Shown here piece after piece: positions 1 to 9,500 of a stretch of DNA of 64,000 nucleotides (positions are counted from its first letter, which is position 1; the number at the start of each line of letters is the position of its first letter). The notes under the pieces were generated by a model. The model had not been told where the DNA came from and made no database searches. It worked only from the letters and a program-made list of their open reading frames with translations. Source of the DNA: Verrucomicrobiota bacterium (lineage in GTDB: Bacteria; Verrucomicrobiota; Verrucomicrobiia; Limisphaerales; JADJPG01); NCBI GenBank assembly GCA_016713365.1, contig JADJPG010000012.1, positions 1-64,000 on the forward strand. The letters run 5' to 3'. The translations under genes and the position numbers were made by a program.

Positions 1-1996
1 TGAAGTAGCTGACGGTCTCGTTGTTGCCCTCACGAATCTTCACCATGTGCTCCGGAAAACTTCCGTCCGCGGAACGCTTGTCCACGTAGTCGGTGAAGTC
101 TCCGCCCTGACGCCGGATGTAGGTGGCGTGCTTGTCGAGTGATTCGAGGAGTTCAAGCACTTCTTCGAGCTGCTTCTGGGTGAACTCCCGGCTGTCGGAA
201 AGATTCTTCAACCGCACTTCCTCGGTCGCGATCTGGATGAGGATCTTGTTCAACTGCGCGTCGTCATCGATGTAATCAGTGCGTTTCTTCCGGGTGATGG
301 AATACAGCGGCGGCTGGGCGATGTAGACAAAGCCCTGCTTCACGAGCTGCGTCATCTGCCGGTAGAAGAACGTCAGCAGCAGCGTGCGGATGTGCGAGCC
401 GTCCACGTCAGCGTCCGTCATGATGATGATTTTGTGGTAGCGCAGCTTGTTCAAATCGAACGCGCCCTCGCCTTCGCCATCGCCGATGCCTGTGCCGATG
501 GCGGTGATCATGGTCCGGATTTCGTTGTTCTGAAGAACTTTGTCGAGACGCGCCTTCTCGACGTTGATGAGCTTGCCGCGAATCGGGAGAATCGCCTGAA
601 ACTTCCGATCCCGCCCCTGCTTGGCGGAGCCACCGGCGGAGTCACCCTCAACAATGTAGAGCTCGGTGTTCACCGGATCGCGGTCCGAACAATCCGCCAG
701 CTTGCCCGGCAACCCGCCGCCGGTCAGCGCGGATTTACGAACCGCTTCGCGGGCCTTCCGCGCGGCTTCCCGGGCGCGGGCGGCGTTGAGCGCCTTTTCG
801 AGAATACGTTTTGCGATCGGCGGATTCGCATCGAAGTAGGACATCAGCCCTTCGTAGGCGACGGAACCGACAATGCCGTCCACTTCCGGCGAGAGCAGCT
901 TTACCTTCGTCTGCGATTCGAACTTTGGATCGCTGTGCTTCACGGAGATGACAGCGGTCAAACCTTCGCGCACATCGTCGCCGGTGATCTGCGGGTCCTT
1001 GTCCTTCAGCAGCTCGTTCGACTTCGCGTACTGGTTGATGGCGCGAGTCAGCGCGCTGCGGAAACCGGAGAGATGCGTGCCGCCGTCCGGATTGTGAATC
1101 GTGTTCGTGTAGCAGAGAACCTGGTCGTTGTAGCTGTCGTTGTATTGCAGGACGATCTCGCAGTGGATCTCGATTTCCTTGTCGTCGTTGGTCAGCTTGC
1201 TTTCCTTGCGGAAGGAAATCGGCTTGGGGTGAATCGCTTCCTTGCTCTTGTTGAGCTGCTTCACAAATTCCTCGACGCCGTCCTTGTAGTAGAACGTCTC
1301 GGACTTCGCCTCCGTTCCGCGTTCGTCGGTGAAGGTGATTTCCAATCCGGAGTTCAGAAACGCCAGTTCACGCAGCCGCTGGGAAATTCGATCCGCTTTG
1401 AACTCGATGGTCTCTTTGAAAATTTCCGGGTCCGGCTTGAAGGTAATCAACGTTCCCGTGCCCTTTGCCTTGCCGATGACTTCGAGCTTCTTGATCGTTT
1501 TACCGCGCTCGAACTCCATGTGATACACCTGCGAGTTGCGGGACACCTCGACCTCGAACCATTCGCTCACCGCGTTCACGCACTTCGCGCCGACGCCGTG
1601 AGTACCGCCGGAAAATTTGTAGCCGCCCTGACCGTACTTGCCGCCAGAATGCAGCGTCGTCAGCACCAGTTCCACACCCGGCAGGCCGCTGTCCTTGTTG
1701 ATGTCCACCGGAATTCCGCGTCCGTTGTCGCGAATCGAGATGGAACCATCGACGTGAATGACGACATCGATACGCTTGCAATGGCCCGCCAGATGTTCGT
1801 CCACGGAGTTGTCGAGCACCTCGGAAACGCAGTGGTGCAAGGCGCGTTCGTCCGTGCCGCCGATGTACATGCCCGGCTTCTTTCGCACCGCTTCCAGACC
1901 CTTGAGCTGGCCGAGTTTGTCGGCATCGTAACTCCCCGTGATCTCGGGGTTCGAGGGTCTGGTTTCGTCAGTCGTCAACTCAGTCGTGTCCGCCAT
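1..1996 (-). CDS. gyrB: DNA gyrase subunit B (3' end cut by window edge)
   Basis: ATP-binding subunit of DNA gyrase, which with GyrA introduces negative supercoils. About 665 residues are visible from the start ATG (complement of 1994-1996); the C-terminal end lies beyond base 1. The frame is open throughout. Visible in order: the GHKL ATPase domain with the DNGRGIPVD motif and the lid glycines GGKYGQGGYKFSGGTHGVG, the transducer domain, and the TOPRIM domain with EGDSAGGSAKQGRDR and TDADVDGSHIRTLLLTFFYR. These are textbook type IIA topoisomerase signatures. ParE is the main alternative, but the full-length GyrB-like spacing and the QAILPLRG-like motif (here QAILPIRGKLINVEKA) favour GyrB. It reads away from the rest of the window with about 200 bp before the next gene. 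Confidence 0.96.
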   Translation of the reverse strand, partial: MADTTELTTDETRPSNPEITGSYDADKLGQLKGLEAVRKKPGMYIGGTDERALHHCVSEVLDNSVDEHLAGHCKRIDVVIHVDGSISIRDNGRGIPVDINKDSGLPGVELVLTTLHSGGKYGQGGYKFSGGTHGVGAKCVNAVSEWFEVEVSRNSQVYHMEFERGKTIKKLEVIGKAKGTGTLITFKPDPEIFKETIEFKADRISQRLRELAFLNSGLEITFTDERGTEAKSETFYYKDGVEEFVKQLNKSKEAIHPKPISFRKESKLTNDDKEIEIHCEIVLQYNDSYNDQVLCYTNTIHNPDGGTHLSGFRSALTRAINQYAKSNELLKDKDPQITGDDVREGLTAVISVKHSDPKFESQTKVKLLSPEVDGIVGSVAYEGLMSYFDANPPIAKRILEKALNAARAREAARKAREAVRKSALTGGGLPGKLADCSDRDPVNTELYIVEGDSAGGSAKQGRDRKFQAILPIRGKLINVEKARLDKVLQNNEIRTMITAIGTGIGDGEGEGAFDLNKLRYHKIIIMTDADVDGSHIRTLLLTFFYRQMTQLVKQGFVYIAQPPLYSITRKKRTDYIDDDAQLNKILIQIATEEVRLKNLSDSREFTQKQLEEVLELLESLDKHATYIRRQGGDFTDYVDKRSADGSFPEHMVKIREGNNETVSYF

Positions 1997-2197
1997 AAAA
2001 AGTGGTTTGCGGATGTGAAATTCCTCACCTGAAATCCGCCCCAGAAGAGTAGGAAAACCCCACCCTCCGACACAACGACTATTTTAGGTTCTTTTCACCC
2101 CGGAACACCATTAGTTGGGTAGCTGAACGACTCAGGCCGCAGCAAATAGGGGAATCGGAACGAACCGCCCGACCCGAAGTTCGGCCGAAAAGGCCCG

Positions 2198-2914
2198 TCA
2201 GCGGGGGTGGGCAACGGCCAGCAGGCTCTGGCCAATGGGAGGACGGAACAGGCCGCGTTCGAACGCGTGAACGACGGGAAGGATCGCGCGATCGAAGAAG
2301 AGCACGGAAGCCGGGTTAAACCCCCGCTGCCGGAGCACACAGAAGTTCAGCCACCACGCGAAGTAACCCACGAAATTGAAGTAGTGAATACGCGGCACCG
2401 CGAACCCCGCCGCCGTCAGCAAGTCACGCAAACCCGCCCGCGTGTAACGGCGATGATGCCCGAAGTCGTCATCGATCGGCGCGTAGATCTCCGGCCGCGC
2501 CGGAACGAACAGACACAAGTTCCCCTGCTCCGCGCGAAGCAACTCCCGATAGCGTGCAAGTTCTTCCGCGTCGTCGCGGATGTGTTCCAGCACGTTGATG
2601 CTGATGATGGCGTTCCAATGGGTCCCTTCGGGCAAATCCGCCACCGTTCCGTGCAAGAGCGGAATCGTCGGATGCTCGTGGCTGAACTCCGCACAGAACT
2701 CTTCGGCCGGCTCGACACATTGCAGCGTGTCAACCCGCGGCAGCTTGCTCAACAGCGATGTCATCTGACCGATGCCCGCGCCGACCTCCAGCACGCGACC
2801 ACGCAAGTCGCCCGCGAATTCTGCAATCAACGCACGTCGATAATTGTCCGCGAGACGCAGCGCCTCGAATTCAAAATCCTCCGTCTGCGCCGCTTCGTTG
2901 GGTTGCTCCGTCAT
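2198..2914 (-). CDS. Class I SAM-dependent methyltransferase
   Basis: A 238-residue methyltransferase of the Rossmann-fold class I type. Motif I is clear (VLEVGAGIGQMT, about residues 41-52), with an acidic residue at the end of strand 2 (CVEPAEEF) and a motif-IV-like stretch (NAIISINVLEHIRDD). The VLEHIxDD pattern is typical of the UbiE/Methyltransf_11 group, which often acts on glycans, lipids or quinones. The substrate cannot be read from the sequence. Its start lies only 3 bp after the stop of the upstream GT2 gene, so the two form an operon and probably act on the same surface glycan or glycolipid (inference). Confidence 0.85.
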   Translation of the reverse strand: MTEQPNEAAQTEDFEFEALRLADNYRRALIAEFAGDLRGRVLEVGAGIGQMTSLLSKLPRVDTLQCVEPAEEFCAEFSHEHPTIPLLHGTVADLPEGTHWNAIISINVLEHIRDDAEELARYRELLRAEQGNLCLFVPARPEIYAPIDDDFGHHRRYTRAGLRDLLTAAGFAVPRIHYFNFVGYFAWWLNFCVLRQRGFNPASVLFFDRAILPVVHAFERGLFRPPIGQSLLAVAHPR

Positions 2915-2917
2915 GGC

Positions 2918-3712
2918 TCAACGGAAGAAGTTGTACTTGATGATGCAGCGCAACGCACTCACGCCGTCCTTCCAGTTAATCTTCTTTCCCTCGGAATAGG
3001 TGCGGCCATTGTACGAAATCGCGACTTCGAAGATCCTGACGTCCAGCTTCGCGACCTTCGCCGTAATCTCCGGCTCGAATCCAAACCGCGATTCCTCGAT
3101 CGTGATCTGCTCCAGCACTTCGCGCCGGAAAATCTTGTAGCACGTCTCGATGTCCGTGAGATTCAAGTTCGTCGCCATGTTCGAGAGCGTGGTAATCAAA
3201 CGGTTCCCCACCGAGTGCCAGTAGTACAACACCCGATGCGACACGGACCCGGCAAAGCGCGAGCCGAACACCACGTCCGCCTTGTTCGTCAGCAACGGTT
3301 GCAGCAAACGGAAATACTCCTGAGGATCGTACTCCATGTCGGCATCCTGAATGATCACGTATCGTGACGACGCGCTCTTCAGACCATCGCGCAACGCCGC
3401 GCCCTTGCCCTGATTCTGCGCGTGCTGGAACAGCCGGATGCGCGGATCGGACTGTGCCAGCCACTGCAATCGTTCCCAAGTGCCGTCCTTCGAACCGTCG
3501 TCCACGATGATCAGTTCCTGCACCGGACGTTGCGTAAGGACGTGGCGGACGATGGTTCCAATAGTGGCGACCTCATTGTACACAGGCATCACCACGCTCA
3601 AACACGGCGGGATGTCGTGATTCGAGCGCGGCTCGTCATACAAACTGAACGACGGACGTCCGTCGCCGGGCGGTTCCGGCACTAAACGCACTGCTTCCAC
3701 TCCGCCTTCCAT
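2918..3712 (-). CDS. Family 2 glycosyltransferase (dolichol-phosphate-mannose synthase-like)
   Basis: A GT2 enzyme of 264 residues from the ATG at 3710-3712; the frame stays open further upstream, but that part has no recognisable content and would overlap the divergent gene. The GT-A fold is clear: LSVVMPVYNE at the N-terminus, ELIIVDDGSKDGT, NQGKGAALRDG, then the DxD-type metal site IIQDADMEYDP and the downstream GSRF and ETCYKIFRRE motifs typical of DPM1/GtrB-like enzymes transferring sugar from a nucleotide donor to a polyprenyl phosphate. Such lipid-linked sugars feed GT-C glycosyltransferases, and two GT-C-like genes (3821-5404 and 6518-10606) lie right beside it. A purine-rich stretch (GAGAAGG) lies about 14 bases before the ATG. 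Confidence 0.9.
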   Translation of the reverse strand: MEGGVEAVRLVPEPPGDGRPSFSLYDEPRSNHDIPPCLSVVMPVYNEVATIGTIVRHVLTQRPVQELIIVDDGSKDGTWERLQWLAQSDPRIRLFQHAQNQGKGAALRDGLKSASSRYVIIQDADMEYDPQEYFRLLQPLLTNKADVVFGSRFAGSVSHRVLYYWHSVGNRLITTLSNMATNLNLTDIETCYKIFRREVLEQITIEESRFGFEPEITAKVAKLDVRIFEVAISYNGRTYSEGKKINWKDGVSALRCIIKYNFFR

Positions 3713-3820
3713 CGGCGGCGGAAACACCTTCTCAAGGCAGATTTGCGCTTCGTCGTCACCGGACTTCCGCCTCAAGTCCCGGGAGAACCATCCGTCAAGG
3801 AAGTGGGCAATCAGCGCACC

Positions 3821-5404
3821 ATGAATCGCGACGACCTCGTGCATCACCTCAATCGCTTCCTCGCGCGGCGATGGACGCCGCACGCCCTTATCCTGATCAT
3901 CACCGCGCTGGTGTGGGGCCACACCGTCCGATACGAGTTCGTATGGGACGACATCGATCTCATCCAACGTCTCGAAAGCATCCGGTCCTTCTCTAACCTT
4001 CCGACGATGTTCACCTCGCTCGAGGCCCAGTCCGCCTGGCCGGAAGGATTCAAACTCTTCCGTCCCGTCCGCCTCGTCGCGTGCGCGATTCTCTACCAAC
4101 TCGGCGGCCAGATAGAGCCGCAAGCGTGGCTCTTTCATCTCGCGAACGTCCTCGGACACGGCGTCGCAGCCCTGCTGCTCTTCGCGGTCGCAACCCGCCT
4201 CTTCACCCGCTGGTTCCCAGACACCAGCGCGGCCCGCGTCCGCGCGTTCGCCTTGTGGACAGCCGTCGCGTACGCGGGACATCCCGTCGTATCCGAAGTC
4301 GTCTGCTGGGCCAAGGCGCTCGATGACGAACTGGCCACCATCTTCACGCTCGCCTCCGCGCTGTGCTTGCTGCGCTGGACGGACGACCGCAAACCCGTCA
4401 CCGGCGCGCTGATCTTCTTCCTGCTCGCGATCTACTCCAAGATCTCCGCGGTCCCCTTCGCCTTCGTGGCGTTGCTGATCGCCCGGCAGTTTCACTGCCT
4501 CGCCTGGCGATCGGCGCTTTGGCGGACGTCCGGGTTCTTCGTCGCCACCGCCGCGTTCATGGCACATCGGCATGTCGTGATCGGTCAATCCAGCCAGACC
4601 ACGCCAATCTCGGGGACATACGCGCAGACGTTGCTCGACATGTTTCCCGTGGTAACTCAATACGCGAAACTGCTCTGGGGCATTCCGCCGTTTTACATCG
4701 ACTACACCTTCCAGAAAGGCGGCCACGCGTTGTTCTCAGCCCCCGTGCTCGCTGGCCTCACGCTGCTCGTCAGCCTCGTCGCGGCCGGGCTTTGGGCGAG
4801 CCGCAACTCCGACTGGCACTTCGCGGCGTTCGGACTGGGTTGGTTGGGGCTGTTCCTGCTCCCGGTTTCCAATCTCCTGCCCATGATGCAATACATGGCG
4901 GAACGGTTTCTTTACCTTCCGCTCATCGGCTGGCTCCTGCTGCTGGCCGGCGTGATGATCCGGCTGCACCGCTGGCCCACCGGCAACCTCGCCAGCGTCG
5001 CGCTCGCAGCCTTCTGGCTCTTCACCGCGTGGGATCGATCGTTTCTCTGGCGCGACAACCTCACGCTTTTCGTGCAAAGCAGCCAGCAACCGATTCGCAG
5101 CCAGCGCGTCGAGGACAACGCCATCGGCGCCATCTTTGCCCAACCGCAAGTCGCCTCCGTCTTCCGCTTCGCCAACCAAGCCCGCGAACTCAACATCGTG
5201 AAAGTGCCTGCTCCCGACGAACGCGGGCCGCTGCGCCAGACGTTGGAGATTACCCACCAGATGTTCGCCACGAACGCCACAGCCGCCAGCGCACTGGCGC
5301 TGCTGGAGGAATGGGACGGCCGAACCGGGCGTGCCCAGGCTCTGCGGGAAATCGCCGCCAAGGCCCGCCACGCTCCGCGACTCGCCGGCGAAGCCGCTCC
5401 TTGA
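3821..5404 (+). CDS. Multi-pass GT-C-type membrane glycosyltransferase
   Basis: A 527-residue polytopic membrane protein from the ATG at 3821 (an in-frame ATG at 3743 is possible, but its extra residues are hydrophilic and unlike the family). After a first membrane helix comes a YEFVWDDIDLIQ motif, matching the first-loop acidic site of GT-C transferases (PMT/TMTC-like) that use polyprenyl-linked sugars. About 9-11 hydrophobic segments follow, then a soluble tail of about 110 residues. The acceptor is unknown. It is divergent from the GT2 gene, which could supply the lipid-linked sugar (inference). The family call rests on topology and the WDD motif, so the exact subfamily is open. Confidence 0.75.
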   Translation: MNRDDLVHHLNRFLARRWTPHALILIITALVWGHTVRYEFVWDDIDLIQRLESIRSFSNLPTMFTSLEAQSAWPEGFKLFRPVRLVACAILYQLGGQIEPQAWLFHLANVLGHGVAALLLFAVATRLFTRWFPDTSAARVRAFALWTAVAYAGHPVVSEVVCWAKALDDELATIFTLASALCLLRWTDDRKPVTGALIFFLLAIYSKISAVPFAFVALLIARQFHCLAWRSALWRTSGFFVATAAFMAHRHVVIGQSSQTTPISGTYAQTLLDMFPVVTQYAKLLWGIPPFYIDYTFQKGGHALFSAPVLAGLTLLVSLVAAGLWASRNSDWHFAAFGLGWLGLFLLPVSNLLPMMQYMAERFLYLPLIGWLLLLAGVMIRLHRWPTGNLASVALAAFWLFTAWDRSFLWRDNLTLFVQSSQQPIRSQRVEDNAIGAIFAQPQVASVFRFANQARELNIVKVPAPDERGPLRQTLEITHQMFATNATAASALALLEEWDGRTGRAQALREIAAKARHAPRLAGEAAP

Positions 5405-5522
5405 ATCACGCAAGCCTCTGAAAATGAGGGACGTCTTTCGTTCGCCTTCGGACTTCCCGCCGGGCGCAAAAAAAGTTTATACAAATCCGCACAACCGGGT
5501 GTCTATCCGGTTGGAACAGCGA

Positions 5523-6059
5523 ATGTCACACTGGTGCCAGAGCGTTTACGAGACCAGCGCGCCGCAGATACTCCTCTACGGCCGGGCGCTGGGCTTGAGC
5601 CACAGCGAGTCCGAGGACGTGCTGCAGGAAACGTTCGTAGCCTTGATGCAGAAAGCGGATGCGCCGGAGGAACCGCTCCATTACTGCCTGCGCAGCTTTC
5701 GTAACAAGGCGCTGAACCACAAACGCAGCCTGTGGCGGCGGTTGACGCGGGAATTGGAATCGCACCGGTGGTTCGAGCGGTCGAACGGCGAATCCCCGCA
5801 GGAACGCGCCGCGATGCGATGCCTCGCCCGGCTGCCGGCGGACCAGCGCGAGGTCATCGTGCTGAAGATCTGGCACGAATACACTTTTGAGAACATTGGC
5901 GAGTTGCTCGACCTCTCGCCCAACACCGTGGCCGGTCGTTACCGCTACGGATTGCAAAAACTTCGAGCCTGCCTGAACGGAAAAGATTATGAGTCACTGG
6001 AATCCACTGGAGAAACAACTGCGTTCCTGGACGCCGCGCGCACCGTCGCCGAGCCTTAA
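5523..6059 (+). CDS. ECF-type RNA polymerase sigma factor
   Basis: A 178-residue sigma-70-family factor with only regions 2 and 4. Region 2 is seen around ALGLSHSESEDVLQETFVAL and region 4 around LARLPADQREVIVLKIWHEY followed by the HTH IGELLDLSPNTVAGRYRYGL. The ATG at 5523 is chosen because homologous factors begin just before this helix; the frame continues upstream without domain content, and a GTG eight codons earlier is possible. Its 3' end overlaps the next gene by 71 bp, implying translational coupling. The target regulon is not visible. Confidence 0.88.
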   Translation: MSHWCQSVYETSAPQILLYGRALGLSHSESEDVLQETFVALMQKADAPEEPLHYCLRSFRNKALNHKRSLWRRLTRELESHRWFERSNGESPQERAAMRCLARLPADQREVIVLKIWHEYTFENIGELLDLSPNTVAGRYRYGLQKLRACLNGKDYESLESTGETTAFLDAARTVAEP

Positions 6060-6411
6060 GGCGCGGATCTTCGAACAACCGCTGCCAGCGGAAGCATCAG
6101 CCGCCTCCTCCCCCGCCGCCGAGCGCGTGCATGCCCCGGCGGCTTGGCACTGGCTCGCGCCGGCGATGGCAGTGTTTGTCTTCGGGCTGTTCATCTCCGG
6201 AAGCAACGGATCGTTCCATCACTTGGACACGGACAACTTCCCAACCGCGCTGACCCAGGCGGCCCTGAAACAGCCCAACTATTCCACCTACTACGCGTCC
6301 GTTCGCCACAGCGAGAACAACACCTTGCGCAGCACTTTTGAATGGACAAACGACAGTCATTCACTGAGAACAGCGCCTCCCATGGCCCAAACCAACAGTG
6401 TGATGCAGTAG
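5989..6411 (+). CDS. Single-pass membrane protein, putative anti-sigma partner
   Basis: A 140-residue protein starting inside the 3' end of the sigma factor gene, in another frame. The N-terminal segment (NPLEKQLRSWTPRAPSPSL) is a short basic cytoplasmic region, followed by one membrane helix (about residues 53-71, WLAPAMAVFVFGLFISG) and a polar external tail. Small membrane proteins of this layout commonly follow short ECF factors in Verrucomicrobiota. The anti-sigma role is inferred from position and topology; no ZAS (HxxxCxxC) motif is present. Confidence 0.68.
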   Translation: MSHWNPLEKQLRSWTPRAPSPSLKARIFEQPLPAEASAASSPAAERVHAPAAWHWLAPAMAVFVFGLFISGSNGSFHHLDTDNFPTALTQAALKQPNYSTYYASVRHSENNTLRSTFEWTNDSHSLRTAPPMAQTNSVMQ

Positions 6412-6517
6412 ACGGGACTGGAAGTTCGAGGTGCAGTGATTAGCCGCATGGCGCCAGCCCGCCTCATTTCCCGTTAACCCGGCACCCCTTTACCCCGATT
6501 ACCCAAGCTGACATTCG

Positions 6518-9500
6518 ATGAGCACGAACCAACCGAAACCCACCGCGCCCGCCAAGGTCGCCGAACCCAAAGCCCCCAGCGCGCCCATCGCGCCTTCGGC
6601 CCCGCCCTCCAAAGTCCCGCCGCTGTTCCGCGGCATTGACTGGTGGACGCTGGCCGTCACGACCATCGTCGTCTTCCTCGGCTACTGGTGGACTCTCGCG
6701 CCGGATCTCACGCTCGAAGACTGCGGCGAACTCGCCGTGGCCTCCATGTATGCCGGCGTGCCGCATCCGCCCGGCTACCCCGTCTGGACGATCTACACCT
6801 GGTTCTGGACGCTGCTCCCGGTCTCCAACATCGCCTATCGCGTCGCGCTGTCCTCAGCCTTCGCCGGGGCGCTTTCCTGCGGTCTCGTGGCGCTGATGGT
6901 CTCGCGCGGCAGCAGCATGATCATGGAAGGCATCGCCGACCTGAAGAATATCGAACGCAAGTGGGAAAACGCCCTGTGCATCGTCGCTGGATTGGTCTCC
7001 GGCATGTTGATCGGTTTCAACGGGTTCATGTGGAGCCAGGCGGTCATTGTCGAAGTATACACCCTCAGCGTGCTCTCGATGACCCTGGTAATGGCGTGCC
7101 TGCTGCGCTGGATTTATGCGCCGCACCAACGCCGCTATCTGTACTGGGCGCTCTTCTGGTTCGGCATTTGTTTCAACAACCACCAATCCCTCCTCGTCAT
7201 CGCGCTCGGCATTCAGGTCGCCGTCACCGCCGTCTCACCGAAGATGGGCCGCAATTTCTGGATGTGGAATGTGGTGTTCTACCTCGGCGGATTGATGGCC
7301 AAGAGCTCGATGCTCGAAGAAAACGGCCCGCTCAAAGCCATCTTCCATCTCGTCGGCTTCGGCTCGCTCGTCACCTACATCGTGCTGCTGGTGAAAACCA
7401 AGATTCGCGCCGTGGAATTCGCACGCGACGTCTTGCTGGTCGGATCGATGGGATGCATCGCCCTGACGCTGCTCTCCATCATGAACTACACGTCCATGTT
7501 CGAGTTCAAGACGGGCCTGTTCGTCCTGTTCATCCTGTTCTCGCTCTGCGTGCTCGCCGGGTTCTTTTACCTCGCAAAGTCCACCTGGAAATTCGGCAGC
7601 GAATGGCTGACGACCTTCATCGGTGGCTGGGCCTGGGCATTGGGCGTGGCGTTCTACCTCTACATGGCCCTCGCCTCAATGAGCAATCCGCCGCTCAACT
7701 GGGGTTACCCGCGCACTGTGCAAGGATTCATCCACGCCTTCACCCGCGGCCAGTATGAACGCATTCATCCCACCACGGATGTCGGTCGCTACTTCGAGCA
7801 GCTCCTGATGTACATTGGTGGTGCGCTGGAAGAGTTCAACCTCGTCTACGTTCTCATCGCCTTCATTCCGTTCCTGTTCTTCTTCAAGATGCAGAAGCGC
7901 GAGCGCGCCTGGATGCTCGGCCTGTTCGCGATTTATCTCACGCTGAGTCTTTTCCTGCTCGTGCTGCTGAACCCCGCGCCGGATCGTCAGGCGCGCGACT
8001 TGAACCGCGTCTTCTTCACCGCGTCCCACTTCATGATCGCGATGGGCACCGGCTACGGTCTCACGCTCATCGGCGGCTATCTCCTGACCCAATACGAGCG
8101 CTGGCGGAACTACGTGCTCTTCGGCGCTCTTGGCAGCACGGCGCTGGCGCTCTTCATGGTCTTCGTCACCTACCAGAGTGATCCAGCGAAGATTACCTTC
8201 CGCTCACAGCTCTTCGACTTGGTCCCGAGCCATTCGCCCAGCGTGCGACTCACCGCAACCTTCAGCCTTATTCTCGCTGCCGGTGCCGCAGGTCTGCTTC
8301 TCATCAACCGCTCCAAGGCGCCCATGGTTCCCCTGCTCGCCCTCTTCGCCATTCTGCCGCTCCGTTCCGCCATGTCGCACTGGGAAGACAACGAGCAGCG
8401 CGGACACTACTTCGGCTACTGGTTCGGCCACGACATGTTCCGCCCGCCGTTCAAGGATCCGACCACGGGCAAACTCAGCTACGACGACAAACGCCGGGCC
8501 GAACTGCTCAAGGATCCCGCGCACGCCAAGTTCACTTATCCGGAAATGGAACGCGACACTGTGCTCTACGGCGGCACAGACCCCGGCCGCTTCAATCCCA
8601 CCTACATGATCTTCTGCGAAAGCTTCATTCCGCCGAGCAAACGCAATTTCATGGACCCGAACTTCGATCGACGGGACGTGATCCTGATCACCCAGAACGC
8701 GCTCGCGGACGGCACATATCTCCAATACATCCGCGCCCACTACAACCGCAGCACCCAGCTCGATCCGCCGTTCTTCACCGACCTCGCCCGCGGCCCGAAG
8801 GAAATCGAGGCCGGCGTGGAAACGAACATCATCGCCCGCATGCTCGCTCCGGTTGACCGCTTCTTCCTGGGCCTTGGCGATGACATTGAAAAGAAGCGTC
8901 GCGCAGGTTCCTCGTTCTTTGAGAACGATCATTTCGCGGACCTCGCCGGCCTCGGCAACAAGCTCAAGACCGGCGCTGACCCGCTCTCGAAATACATCAC
9001 CGAAAAACTCAGTGCCGACACCCGCGCCAAACTCGGCGGTGGTGACAGCTCGACAGCTTCCGCCCTGGCCAACGACTTGAACAAGCTGCTGGAAGACGGA
9101 CCGCTCTTCGAAACCAACCGGTTCGCTGGCGTGAAAATCTCCGACCGCACGTGGCGTTTCATCCGCGAGAATCCGCAAAGCCACACCCGCATTCGCCTGA
9201 ACCGCATCCTCCTCGAAGAAGCGTATCCGAAGGAAATCACGAAAAGTCTCGGCGGCGTGTATCCCGACATGGAGATGAAGACCGCGTCGAACGAGGATTC
9301 GCAGCGCTGCTTCAAGGAATACCTCGACGACGCCCAGCGCCGCCTTGATCACGACCGCCGCAATCCGAACGCTCCGCGCCAGATCAAGCCCGGCGAAGAC
9401 GTCCGCATCGTTGACAATCGGGTCACCGTATCTGGCCAGGTCGCCGTCATGGCGATCAACGCGCTGCTCACGAAGGTGATGTTCGACCAGAATCCTGATC

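Noticed and set aside
392..2032. 546-codon + strand open frame over gyrB
   Set aside because: Mirror of gyrB; the minus strand carries all GyrB motifs.
3713..4726. Upstream extension of the GT2 frame on the minus strand
   Set aside because: It would run through the divergent GT-C gene and has no domain; GT-A homology starts just after the ATG at 3712.
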